From contig NZ_PSTZ01000005.1 in NCBI RefSeq assembly GCF_002931555.1, positions 265,888-329,887 on the forward strand: a stretch of DNA of 64,000 bases, given 5' to 3'. Shown here piece by piece: positions 44,576 through 51,270 of the stretch. Source of the stretch: Pseudoclavibacter sp. RFBB5 (GTDB lineage: Bacteria > Actinomycetota > Actinomycetes > Actinomycetales > Microbacteriaceae). The notes under the pieces were generated by a model. The model ran no database searches. It was not told the DNA's origin and saw nothing but the letters and a program-made list of their open reading frames with translations. The translations under genes and the position numbers were made by a program. Every line of letters begins with the position of its first letter. The stretch's first letter is position 1.

Positions 44576-44615
44576 ACGGAGGGGTGCATCCATCTCGGTG
44601 GATGTGCCCCTCCGT
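44576..44615 (+). terminator. terminator hairpin 1 after ffh
   Basis: Outer 9-bp perfect arms (ACGGAGGGG at 44576-44584, CCCCTCCGT at 44607-44615) and inner GCATCCA/TGGATG arms separated from them by single mismatched T residues. No U-tract. Confidence 0.7.
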
Positions 44616-44658
44616 CGTTGAGCGGGCTCGCTTCGCGCGTCGCCCCGCGGCCGGCAGG

Positions 44659-44704
44659 ACGCACGGAGGGGCGCATCCACTGATGGATGCGCCCCTCCGT
44701 GCGT
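44659..44704. terminator. terminator hairpin 2, 21-bp perfect stem
   Basis: Arms 44659-44679 and 44684-44704 are perfectly complementary with a 4-nt loop (CTGA). The core GGAGGGGCGCATCCA is a close copy of hairpin 1. It ends 13 bp before the end of the minus-strand surface-protein gene, so it may act in both directions. Confidence 0.75.
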
Positions 44705-44717
44705 TCGTGCGCTGCCG

Positions 44718-46070
44718 TTAGTCGGACTTCCTCATGCGGCGTGTGAGGAGCAGCACGGCACCGGCGGCCAGCAGGAGTCCTGCGCCGATCGCCAGCGCGG
44801 GGGCGAAGCCTTCAGCACCGGTCGTCGCGAGTCCTCCGCCAGTGGCCGGCGGCGTCGTGTGGGTCGAGGTCGGTGCCGGGGTCCAGGTCGGCGCGGTGGT
44901 CGTCGGGACAGGGGGGACGACGGTTGCGGTCGGCGTGGCCGTGCTGGTGGACGTCGGCGTCAGCGTGGTCGTCTCGGTCGGCGTTGGAGTCGGCGTCGTC
45001 GTCTCGGTGGGCGTCGGCGTCACGACGACGGGGCTCACCGTGATGGTGACCGTGGCCACCTCGCTGTCGACGGAGCCGTCGTTGGTCGTGAACGTGAAGC
45101 TGGTCTCTCCCTCGAAGCCGTCGGCCGGGGTGAAGGTGAGGTCAGCGCCTTCGCCGCTGAGCGTTCCGTTCTCCGGCTGCGTGACGACGGTGTAGGTCAG
45201 CGGGTCGCCTTCGGCGTCAGCGCCCGTAAGCGTGATGTCGAGCGGCGTGTCGATGTCTGTGGACAGGTTCTGCGAGGCCGCCGTCGGCGGCGTGTTGGAG
45301 CGGAAGCTGCCGGCCTGGATGAGGACCGCCGAGTCGTAGGAGCTGTCACCGCGGTCGGCGATGACGAGCTTGATGTGGTTCGTCTCTCCCTGCTGGACTG
45401 GGGCGGAGAGGCCGAGCACCGTCGTGAGCCCGTCGAGGCCAGTGTCGAAGGCGCCGGAGTCCGCGGGGTTGTCCCGGTAGAGCCCCGTGTTGCGCAGGTG
45501 GTTGATGTTGTTGATCGCGACGGCGGTGGTGGTGCCATCCGCGTCGAAGGTCGCGTAGTTGGTGCCGTTGACGAAGAAGGCGAAGACGTCGTTGAAGCCC
45601 GTGTCGACGAACTCCTGGTACTCCTCGGAGCCGAAGACGTAGGAGAACGCGATGTTGTCCTCGGTGGGGACGAAGTCGAACTCGAGCACAGCGGCATCGC
45701 GGGTCGAGCCCTCGACGATGTTGTCGAGGTCCGCATCGCCTGGAAGGCCGTGCGATGTCGTGGTCGACCCGGACTCGTTCGGGCCGAGCAGGGCGCCGTC
45801 TTCGCCGGCTGAGCCGGTTGTCAGGGTGACGCCGCTCTCGACGCCGAGGTCCGTGAATCCCGAGTAGCTGCCGGAGGCTTCCGGCGCGCCCGTGTAGGCG
45901 ACATTCGAGACGGCGGTCTCGTCGCCGACGAGGGAGGCGACCAGATCTTCGGGTGTCTGGGCGGTGAGGTCGGTGACGGTCTGCCCGGGCGAGGCGGCGG
46001 CGGTGCCGACTCCGACTCCGAGAAGAAGGACGGATGTTGCCCCTGCGGCGAGGGCGGTGCGGAGTCGCAT
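44718..46070 (-). CDS. LATTG-anchored surface protein with choice-of-anchor L and Ig-like domains
   Basis: A 450-residue secreted protein. Signal peptide at residues 1-27 (ends TAAAS). Residues ~30-265 contain a choice-of-anchor L type domain (SYVFGSEEYQEFVDTGFNDVFAFFVNG is the family core, here in two parts), then an Ig-like repeat (NTPPTAASQNLSTDIDTPLD to TVTITV), a ~75-residue Thr/Pro-rich stalk, and a sorting signal LATTG (414-418) with a membrane helix and a basic tail. LAxTG is the class E sortase motif of actinobacteria. Probably an adhesin or wall-exposed protein; no sortase gene in the window. Confidence 0.88.
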   Translation of the reverse strand: MRLRTALAAGATSVLLLGVGVGTAAASPGQTVTDLTAQTPEDLVASLVGDETAVSNVAYTGAPEASGSYSGFTDLGVESGVTLTTGSAGEDGALLGPNESGSTTTSHGLPGDADLDNIVEGSTRDAAVLEFDFVPTEDNIAFSYVFGSEEYQEFVDTGFNDVFAFFVNGTNYATFDADGTTTAVAINNINHLRNTGLYRDNPADSGAFDTGLDGLTTVLGLSAPVQQGETNHIKLVIADRGDSSYDSAVLIQAGSFRSNTPPTAASQNLSTDIDTPLDITLTGADAEGDPLTYTVVTQPENGTLSGEGADLTFTPADGFEGETSFTFTTNDGSVDSEVATVTITVSPVVVTPTPTETTTPTPTPTETTTLTPTSTSTATPTATVVPPVPTTTAPTWTPAPTSTHTTPPATGGGLATTGAEGFAPALAIGAGLLLAAGAVLLLTRRMRKSD

Positions 46071-46100
46071 GTGTTCTCCTGAGGATCTGTGGGTTTCGTG

Positions 46101-46140
46101 ATGCTAAGCCGCTAGTTCGCTGAAAATCAAGAGAATCTTG
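46101..46140 (-). promoter_or_regulatory. promoter of the LATTG surface protein with a short palindrome
   Basis: Minus strand: TTGATT (46130-46125), 18 bp, TAGCAT (46106-46101), then AGGAG before the ATG at 46070. CAAGA-GAA-TCTTG (46128-46140) overlaps the -35 box and may be an operator. Confidence 0.55.
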
Positions 46141-46249
46141 GGAAACAGGACGGGCTCGTGCGTCCCGGGACCAGAAGGTGTGGCGGATGTGACTCGTGTG
46201 AATGCGCGCCACCCCGATGAGCCGCCACTGGTGAGGGCTCGTCGACAGG

Positions 46250-46282
46250 TACGCTTGTCAGGTCATCAAGTCGTCCGAGGAG
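46250..46282 (+). promoter_or_regulatory. promoter and ribosome-binding site of the GntR gene
   Basis: TACGCT (46250-46255) would start a ~28-nt leader; GAGGAG (46277-46282) sits 7 nt before a TTG start at 46290, which supports the unusual start codon. Confidence 0.5.
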
Positions 46283-46289
46283 TGCGCCA

Positions 46290-47066
46290 TTGAGCAATGA
46301 AGCTGCCACAACAGGCGAGGCCCGACTCCCGCTCGGGCTGTTCGTCGGCATCGACCGTTCGAGCCCCGTCCCGCTGTACCACCAGGTGTCGGAGCGCATC
46401 GAGAAGGCGATTCGAGACGACACGCTGCCTGCAGGGTCGAAGCTCGAGAACGAGATCTCCCTCGGCCACCGCCTCGGCCTCTCTCGCCCGACGGTGCGCC
46501 GAGCGATCCAGGAGCTGGTCGACAAGGGACTCCTCGTCCGACGCCGCGGTGTGGGCACGCAGGTCGTGCACGGGCCCGTCACCCGCAACGTCGAGCTCAC
46601 GAGCCTGTATGAGGATCTCGAGCGGTCCGCGCAGAAGCCGACGACGACGCTGCTCTCTCGCCGAGTCGAGGCCGCGACGCCCGAGCTCGCCGAGACCCTC
46701 GGCATCGAGGTCGGAAGCCCCACCCTGCACATCTCGCGCCTGCGAAGCGCGGATGGGGTCCCCCTTGCCGTGCTCGACAACGTGCTGCCAGAGCCGTTCG
46801 TCGAGCTCACCGAGGATGAGCTCATCCAGCACGGGCTCTACCAGCTGCTCCGCGCCCGCGGCGTCACCATGCGCATCGCCAAGCAGCGCATCGGTGCCAG
46901 GACCGCGTCTCGCGAGGAGGAGCGCCTTCTTGATCTCTCCGGCGGTGCAGCGGTGCTCACGATGTCCCGCGTCGCGTTCGACGCGACGGGTCGCGCCGTC
47001 GAGTACGGGCGGCACTGCTACCGGCCGGACCTCTACACGTTCGAGATCACGCTCGTCGAGCGCTGA
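46290..47066 (+). CDS. GntR/HutC family regulator with UTRA domain, IolR candidate
   Basis: A 258-residue regulator. The N-terminal winged helix (residues ~20-85) shows YHQVSERIEKAIRDDTLPAG and ENEISLGHRLGLSRPTVRRA, followed by RRRGVGTQVV. The C-terminal UTRA ligand domain covers ~105-250 (AKQRIGARTAS, LTMSRVAFDATGRAVEYGRH). The start is a TTG with GAGGAG 7 nt upstream. It lies at the edge of the inositol island, and three promoters in that island carry a TGTCCTRACA-type box resembling the site of IolR, a GntR-type repressor of inositol genes in Corynebacterium. The assignment as IolR is inference. Confidence 0.88.
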   Translation: MSNEAATTGEARLPLGLFVGIDRSSPVPLYHQVSERIEKAIRDDTLPAGSKLENEISLGHRLGLSRPTVRRAIQELVDKGLLVRRRGVGTQVVHGPVTRNVELTSLYEDLERSAQKPTTTLLSRRVEAATPELAETLGIEVGSPTLHISRLRSADGVPLAVLDNVLPEPFVELTEDELIQHGLYQLLRARGVTMRIAKQRIGARTASREEERLLDLSGGAAVLTMSRVAFDATGRAVEYGRHCYRPDLYTFEITLVER

Positions 47067-47115
47067 CCTGCGCTGACCTGCGCTGACGGGCGCTGACAGC
47101 GGTGACCTGCGCTGA
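47061..47115 (+). repeat. 10-bp tandem repeat at the GntR gene end
   Basis: CGCTGACCTG is repeated at 47061 and 47071, then degenerates at 47081, 47091 and onward. The first unit contains the GntR stop codon. Confidence 0.8.
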
Positions 47116-47188
47116 AGTGGCGGGTTGGTCCTCGTCCGCGGGCCGATGACCACCGCCGGCAGCGCGAGTTCTCCGGGATGCGCGAGAA

Positions 47189-47250
47189 GACGCTGCCAGC
47201 CGATGTGCCTTCCGCACAGGGTGCGGTCGGGCGCATCGGCTGGCAGCGTC
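47189..47250. terminator. compound hairpin with 17-bp perfect stem
   Basis: Arms 47189-47205 and 47234-47250 (GACGCTGCCAGCCGATG and its complement) are perfect; an inner CCGCAC/GTGCGG hairpin lies between (47212-47226). It sits between the convergent GntR and tautomerase genes and shares CGCTGCCAG/CTGGCAGCG with the hairpin after smc. Confidence 0.7.
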
Positions 47251-47270
47251 TGGCAGTCGTGGGGCCGAGG

Positions 47271-47678
47271 TCAGGCGCGGTTGGGAACCGCGAGCTCGCC
47301 CGTGAGGTACTGGGCGCGGCCGAAGCCGAACGTCCAGTCCTCTGGGCCGTTCTCGACGTAGCCGATGAAGACGTCGTTGCCGTCGACGCCCTGCTCGCCG
47401 AGTGCTTCGGCGATGCGAGCGTAGAGCGACTGCTTGGCCTCCGTGGTGCGGCCGCGCTGCGTGAAGATCTGGATCATGACGACGCCGCTTGAGCGGTCGA
47501 AGCCCAGTCCGGCGTCCTGGGCGATGATCTGGCCACCCTGGTGCTCGGTGATGATCTGGAACCGGTCGCGAGCGGGGATCCCGTACTCGGCGACGATGGC
47601 GTCGTGGATGGCGTCGGCGATGGACGAGATCTGCTCGGGCGTGCGGCCGGCGTTGACGTCGATGCGTACGAGAGGCAT
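47271..47678 (-). CDS. tautomerase family protein
   Basis: A 135-residue protein beginning MPLVRIDVNAGRTPEQISSI; Pro-2 would be the catalytic base after Met removal, as in the 4-oxalocrotonate tautomerase superfamily. Length and pattern fit the longer one-chain tautomerase group (EYGIPARDRFQIITEHQGG, VMIQIFTQRGRTTEAKQSLY). The substrate is unknown. Its promoter carries an IolR-like box over the -35, so it may help process a keto/enol intermediate of polyol catabolism; that is inference. Confidence 0.88.
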   Translation of the reverse strand: MPLVRIDVNAGRTPEQISSIADAIHDAIVAEYGIPARDRFQIITEHQGGQIIAQDAGLGFDRSSGVVMIQIFTQRGRTTEAKQSLYARIAEALGEQGVDGNDVFIGYVENGPEDWTFGFGRAQYLTGELAVPNRA

Positions 47679-47727
47679 GGTGCGGTGTCCTTGAGGTCGA
47701 GGGGTGACATTCGTTGTCTGCTCACGA

Positions 47728-47759
47728 AGTCTACCTTCAAAAGTCCTAATGTCCTAACA
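47728..47759 (-). promoter_or_regulatory. tautomerase promoter with IolR-like operator
   Basis: Minus strand: TAGGAC (47756-47751) as a weak -35, 17 bp, TAGACT -10 (47733-47728). The plus-strand box TGTCCTAACA (47750-47759) overlaps the -35. A partial second copy, AGTCCTAAT, adjoins it at 47742-47750. Confidence 0.6.
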
Positions 47760-47781
47760 AATACCTTCCGGGCTCATGGGA

Positions 47782-47820
47782 CCACGAGGGGCCGCATCCG
47801 GATGGATGCGGCCCCGGTGG
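47782..47820 (-). terminator. terminator hairpin after the sugar isomerase gene
   Basis: GGGGCCGCATCC (47788-47799) and GGATGCGGCCCC (47804-47815) pair perfectly around a GGAT loop, extended by CCAC/GTGG. It lies 45 bp downstream of the minus-strand isomerase gene. Confidence 0.75.
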
Positions 47821-47864
47821 CCAGGCGCGGAGCTCTCGCAGAAGAGTCGTGCCCAAGACGGAAG

Positions 47865-48869
47865 TCAGAGCGACGCCTCGAGAGCCGCGTCGGCGTCGAG
47901 GAGCACCTTCGCGGCGACCTCGAGTCCCTCGATGCGGCCGAGCGAGGTGTCCTCGTGCTCGATGTTGACCCACATCTCCGGGTCGACCTCGTGCAGGGCG
48001 CGGAGGAACTCGGTCCAGAACGCCGTGTCGTGGCCGCGGCCGAGGGCGACGAAGTCCCACGCTGAGTTCTTCGGCCACGCGTTCGCCCACTCGTCGCCAC
48101 CGAGGTTGGTGCGCGGCTCGTCGGCGGACAGCTTGCGGAACTGGTTGTCCAGCACGCCGTAGATGGCCGCTGCCGGGTTCACGCGAACATCCTTCGCGGC
48201 GGCGTGGAAGACCCACTTGCCGAGGTCGCGGACGACGGCCACCGGGTCCATCTGCTGCCAGAAGAGGTGCGAGGCGTCGAGCTCGACGCCGATGTTCGTC
48301 GTGCCGGCCCGCTCGATGAGCTCGCGGAAGTTCGCCGGGTTGAAGGCGACGTTCTGCGGGTGCAGCTCGAGCGCCACCTTCACGCCGTGCTCGCCGGCCA
48401 GTTCATCGATCTCCGCCCAGAACTTCGCGGCGACGTCCAGCTGGTAGTCGATGACGTCGAGCGCCGCCGAGTTCCAGGCGTTGACCACCCAGTTCACGGT
48501 CGTAGCTCCCGGCTCGCCACCGGGGAGGCCGGACATCGTGACGACGCGGTCCTGCCCGAGGCGGGCCGCGAGGCGGATCGACCGGCGGATGTCCTCGGCG
48601 TGCTTCTCGCCGATCGCGCGGTCGGGGTGCAGCGGGTTGCCGTTGCAGTTGAGACCCGCGATCGAGACGCCGGTGCCCTCGAACTGAGCCAGGAACGCAT
48701 CCCGTGCATCATCGCTCTCGAGGATCTCGTCGAAGTTCGGGATGTGGGTTGCCGGGAGGAAGCCGCCCGAGTTGAGCTCGATCCCCGTGAGGCCGAGGTC
48801 GGCGATGACCTTGATCGCCTCCGGCAGCGGCCGGTCGTGGAGGATCGCGTTGTAGACGCCGAGACGCAT
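47865..48869 (-). CDS. TIM-barrel sugar phosphate isomerase/epimerase family protein
   Basis: A 334-residue xylose-isomerase-like TIM-barrel protein. It starts MRLGVYNAILHDRPLPEAIK; metal-site residues are suggested by GIELNSGG, KVALELHPQNVAFNP (Glu, His), GVELDASHLFWQQMD (Asp, His) and FHAAAKDVRVNP, ending with WVNIEHEDTSLGRIEGL (Glu, His). Members act as isomerases, epimerases or dehydratases on sugars and inosoles. It is the second gene behind the Gfo/Idh oxidoreductase, separated by a single base, so both probably process one substrate. The exact reaction is not predictable. Confidence 0.9.
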   Translation of the reverse strand: MRLGVYNAILHDRPLPEAIKVIADLGLTGIELNSGGFLPATHIPNFDEILESDDARDAFLAQFEGTGVSIAGLNCNGNPLHPDRAIGEKHAEDIRRSIRLAARLGQDRVVTMSGLPGGEPGATTVNWVVNAWNSAALDVIDYQLDVAAKFWAEIDELAGEHGVKVALELHPQNVAFNPANFRELIERAGTTNIGVELDASHLFWQQMDPVAVVRDLGKWVFHAAAKDVRVNPAAAIYGVLDNQFRKLSADEPRTNLGGDEWANAWPKNSAWDFVALGRGHDTAFWTEFLRALHEVDPEMWVNIEHEDTSLGRIEGLEVAAKVLLDADAALEASL

Positions 48870-48870
48870 G

Positions 48871-50079
48871 TCAGGTTCCGATCTTGTGCGTGGTGGTGGG
48901 ATTGACGCGCACGGCCGAGCCGTTCGCGGCTGCTGATGCGGCGACGGCGTGGAGCAGCTCCATGTTGTGGATGCCTTCTTCGAAGCTGGCGCAGCGGGGG
49001 AGCGATTCACTCTCGGGAACGCCGGCGACCTCCTCGAGGAAGGAGCGCGCCTGGTAGGCGAATGCGTCGTTCTGCCCGAAGCCGACACTCGGGGCGTCCA
49101 TCGCGAGCCCGCCGGCGATGTAGGGGTGCTCCGGTCCGAGGATCACCTGCCGGTACCCGTTCTGGGCCGAGGGGACATCGTTCAGGAAGAGCTCGATCTC
49201 GGAGGGGCGACGCTGGTCGTACCTGGCGCCACCGTTCTCGCAGAAGACCTCGAAGATGAGGCTGTTGGCATGGCCGCGAGCCACACGGGAGACCTCGATG
49301 GCGCCAGCGCCGTCCGCGAACTTCAGTGAGAACGCGGCGTAGTCGTCGTTCTCGACGGACTCGAAGGTGTCGCTCACGGCCGCGTGGTCGTGACCGAGGA
49401 CGGCTCCGAGCGGCAGGGGGCGCTCGTGGATGACGGTGCTGAGCGTCCCGCCGCTGACCTCCTGGATCTCACCGCCAAGGAACTCCGCGATGTACGCCAT
49501 GTGGCTCCCGACATCGGCCAGCGCGCCGCTTCCTGGTGCGCCCTTGAAGCGCCAGCTCATGGGGCCCTGTGGGTCGCAGGCGTAGTCCGTCCAGTAGCGC
49601 CCGCTGAAGTGGAGCAGCTTGCCGAGGGTGCCGTCCTGGATGAGCTGGCGGATGTGGGCGATGCCGGGGGATCGGCGGTAGGTGAAGCCCACGCGGGCGA
49701 TGGAGTCGGCGCGCTCCGCGGCCTCGGCCATGGCGTAGGCGTCCTCGATGGAGTCGCTGAGGGGCTTCTCGCAGAGCACGTGCTTGCCGGCTGCGAGGAG
49801 GCCCTCGACGGCCTCTCGGTGCAGGGAGTTCGCGATGACGACGCTCACGACGTCGATGTCGTCGGCGGCCGCGATGGCCTGCCAGGACGAGTCGGTGCGC
49901 TCGTAGCCGAAGCGCTTGGCGGCGAGTGCGCCGAACTCCGGGTTGATGTCTCCGATGGAGACGAGGTGGATCTTGGGCAGCGTGGGGCTGTAGAGAGTGG
50001 ATGCGACGCGGTACGCCGCGGCGTGTGCGCGCCCGGCCATGCCTGCGCCGATGACGGCGACGCCCAGTGAGGTGGACAT
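48871..50079 (-). CDS. Gfo/Idh/MocA family oxidoreductase
   Basis: A 402-residue NAD(P)-dependent oxidoreductase. The Rossmann motif is VAVIGAGMAGRAHAAAYR and the family motif is HVLCEKPLS; VGFTYRRSPG and GALADVGSHMAYIAEFLGG mark the C-terminal substrate domain with the catalytic Asp/His (DVGSH). It is longer than IolG (340 residues, 58919-59941) and clearly distinct. It probably oxidises a polyol or sugar such as another inositol stereoisomer. AGGAG precedes the ATG. The promoter is a strong TTGACA/TACCTT pair overlapping the IolR-like box. Confidence 0.9.
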   Translation of the reverse strand: MSTSLGVAVIGAGMAGRAHAAAYRVASTLYSPTLPKIHLVSIGDINPEFGALAAKRFGYERTDSSWQAIAAADDIDVVSVVIANSLHREAVEGLLAAGKHVLCEKPLSDSIEDAYAMAEAAERADSIARVGFTYRRSPGIAHIRQLIQDGTLGKLLHFSGRYWTDYACDPQGPMSWRFKGAPGSGALADVGSHMAYIAEFLGGEIQEVSGGTLSTVIHERPLPLGAVLGHDHAAVSDTFESVENDDYAAFSLKFADGAGAIEVSRVARGHANSLIFEVFCENGGARYDQRRPSEIELFLNDVPSAQNGYRQVILGPEHPYIAGGLAMDAPSVGFGQNDAFAYQARSFLEEVAGVPESESLPRCASFEEGIHNMELLHAVAASAAANGSAVRVNPTTTHKIGT

Positions 50080-50147
50080 TGGTTCTCCTGTGGTTCTGCG
50101 TGAGCTGGGATGGTGAGCGCAGGCGACCGACGACGGTGTTGGAGCGC

Positions 50148-50185
50148 TACACTGGAAGGTAGGTCATGAAACAATGTCCTGTCAA
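50148..50185. promoter_or_regulatory. divergent promoters of the Gfo/Idh operon and the LacI gene with an operator
   Basis: Minus strand: TTGACA (50185-50180), 18 bp, TACCTT (50161-50156). Plus strand: TACACT (50148-50153) would start lacI near 50160. The box TGTCCTGTCA (50175-50184), 9 of 10 matches to the IolR-like consensus, covers the minus -35 and lies just downstream of the plus start site. Confidence 0.65.
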
Positions 50186-50208
50186 ACGATCCGAGTTCGG
50201 AGTGTCGA

Positions 50209-51243
50209 ATGCCACCCACGTCCCGCCAGAAGCGACCGACGATCTACGACGTCGCTGAGCGCGCCGGAGTCTCCAAGTCACTGGTGTCGCTTGTGCTGCA
50301 GAACTCGACCCGAGTCAGCGACGAGAAGCGCGCGGCAGTGCGGACCGCGATCCAGGAACTCGGCTACCTGCCGAGCCGGGCGGCCACGGCGCTCGCGGGG
50401 AACCGCACACGCGCGATCGGCGTCATGATCGACGACTTCAGGAACCCCTGGTTCGTCGACCTCCTCGAGGGCATGCAGGAGGTGCTGAACGGGCCCGGCT
50501 TCCACGTGACGGTGGCTGACGCGAACCTGAACGCGCACCTCGAGCAGTCCCCGATCAGCGGCTTCCTCGCCGCAGGGGTCGAGGGTCTTGTCATCGGCGG
50601 TGACGTGGATGCGGTGCCTGCGAAGGGCTTCCCGGTGCCGACCGTCGTCGCGGGCAACCGGGCGACGGTGCCGGCCGGGGCCGACCTCGTGGCCAACGAC
50701 GACGAAGCTGGCGCCCGCCTCGCTGTCGAGCACCTGCGGTCACTCGGCCACGCGAGGATCGGGCATGTCACGGGCAGCGGGCGAGCGGCCGAACTCAGGC
50801 GCATGGCCTACGAGGCGGCCATGGTCGAGGCGGGGCTCCAGCCGCGCGTCGTCGGAGGCTCTGGTCCCACTGACCAGGACGAAGGGCGACGAGCCTCGCG
50901 CGAGCTGCTCGAGAACTGGCCGGAGACCACGGCCGTTTTCGCCGCGAACGACGTCATGGCGCTTGGCGTGCTCGGAACGCTCGACAAGCTCGGGATGCGT
51001 GTGCCGGACGACATCTCGATCGTCGGCTACGACGACTCGCACCTCGCGGGCGCCGAGCACCTGTCGCTCACCTCGGTCGACGACCGCAGTGCCGACGTGG
51101 GTCGTGTGGCGGCCGAGCTCCTGCTCGCGCGCATCGAAGGGCGCCGTCCGGAGGCCGGAGAGCGAGGCGAGGGAACGCGCAGGCTCATCCAGCCGATCCT
51201 CACGGTCCGGGGCTCGACCGCGTCCGCCGACGGCTCCGCCTGA
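50209..51243 (+). CDS. LacI family transcriptional regulator
   Basis: A 344-residue regulator. The LacI helix-turn-helix is at residues ~9-30 (TIYDVAERAGVSKSLVSLVLQN) with the hinge RAATALAGNRTRAIGVMIDD. The periplasmic-binding-protein-like ligand domain follows (NPWFVDLLEGMQEVL, HLRSLGHARIGHVTG, AVFAANDVMALGVLGTL, DISIVGYDDSHLAGAEHLSLTSVDD). CGGAG lies 6 nt before the ATG. It probably controls the divergent oxidoreductase-isomerase pair and perhaps the kinase, sensing a sugar or polyol; the ligand is unknown. Confidence 0.93.
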   Translation: MPPTSRQKRPTIYDVAERAGVSKSLVSLVLQNSTRVSDEKRAAVRTAIQELGYLPSRAATALAGNRTRAIGVMIDDFRNPWFVDLLEGMQEVLNGPGFHVTVADANLNAHLEQSPISGFLAAGVEGLVIGGDVDAVPAKGFPVPTVVAGNRATVPAGADLVANDDEAGARLAVEHLRSLGHARIGHVTGSGRAAELRRMAYEAAMVEAGLQPRVVGGSGPTDQDEGRRASRELLENWPETTAVFAANDVMALGVLGTLDKLGMRVPDDISIVGYDDSHLAGAEHLSLTSVDDRSADVGRVAAELLLARIEGRRPEAGERGEGTRRLIQPILTVRGSTASADGSA

Positions 51244-51270
51244 GCTGCGCTCGCGGGCCGATGACGCGGC

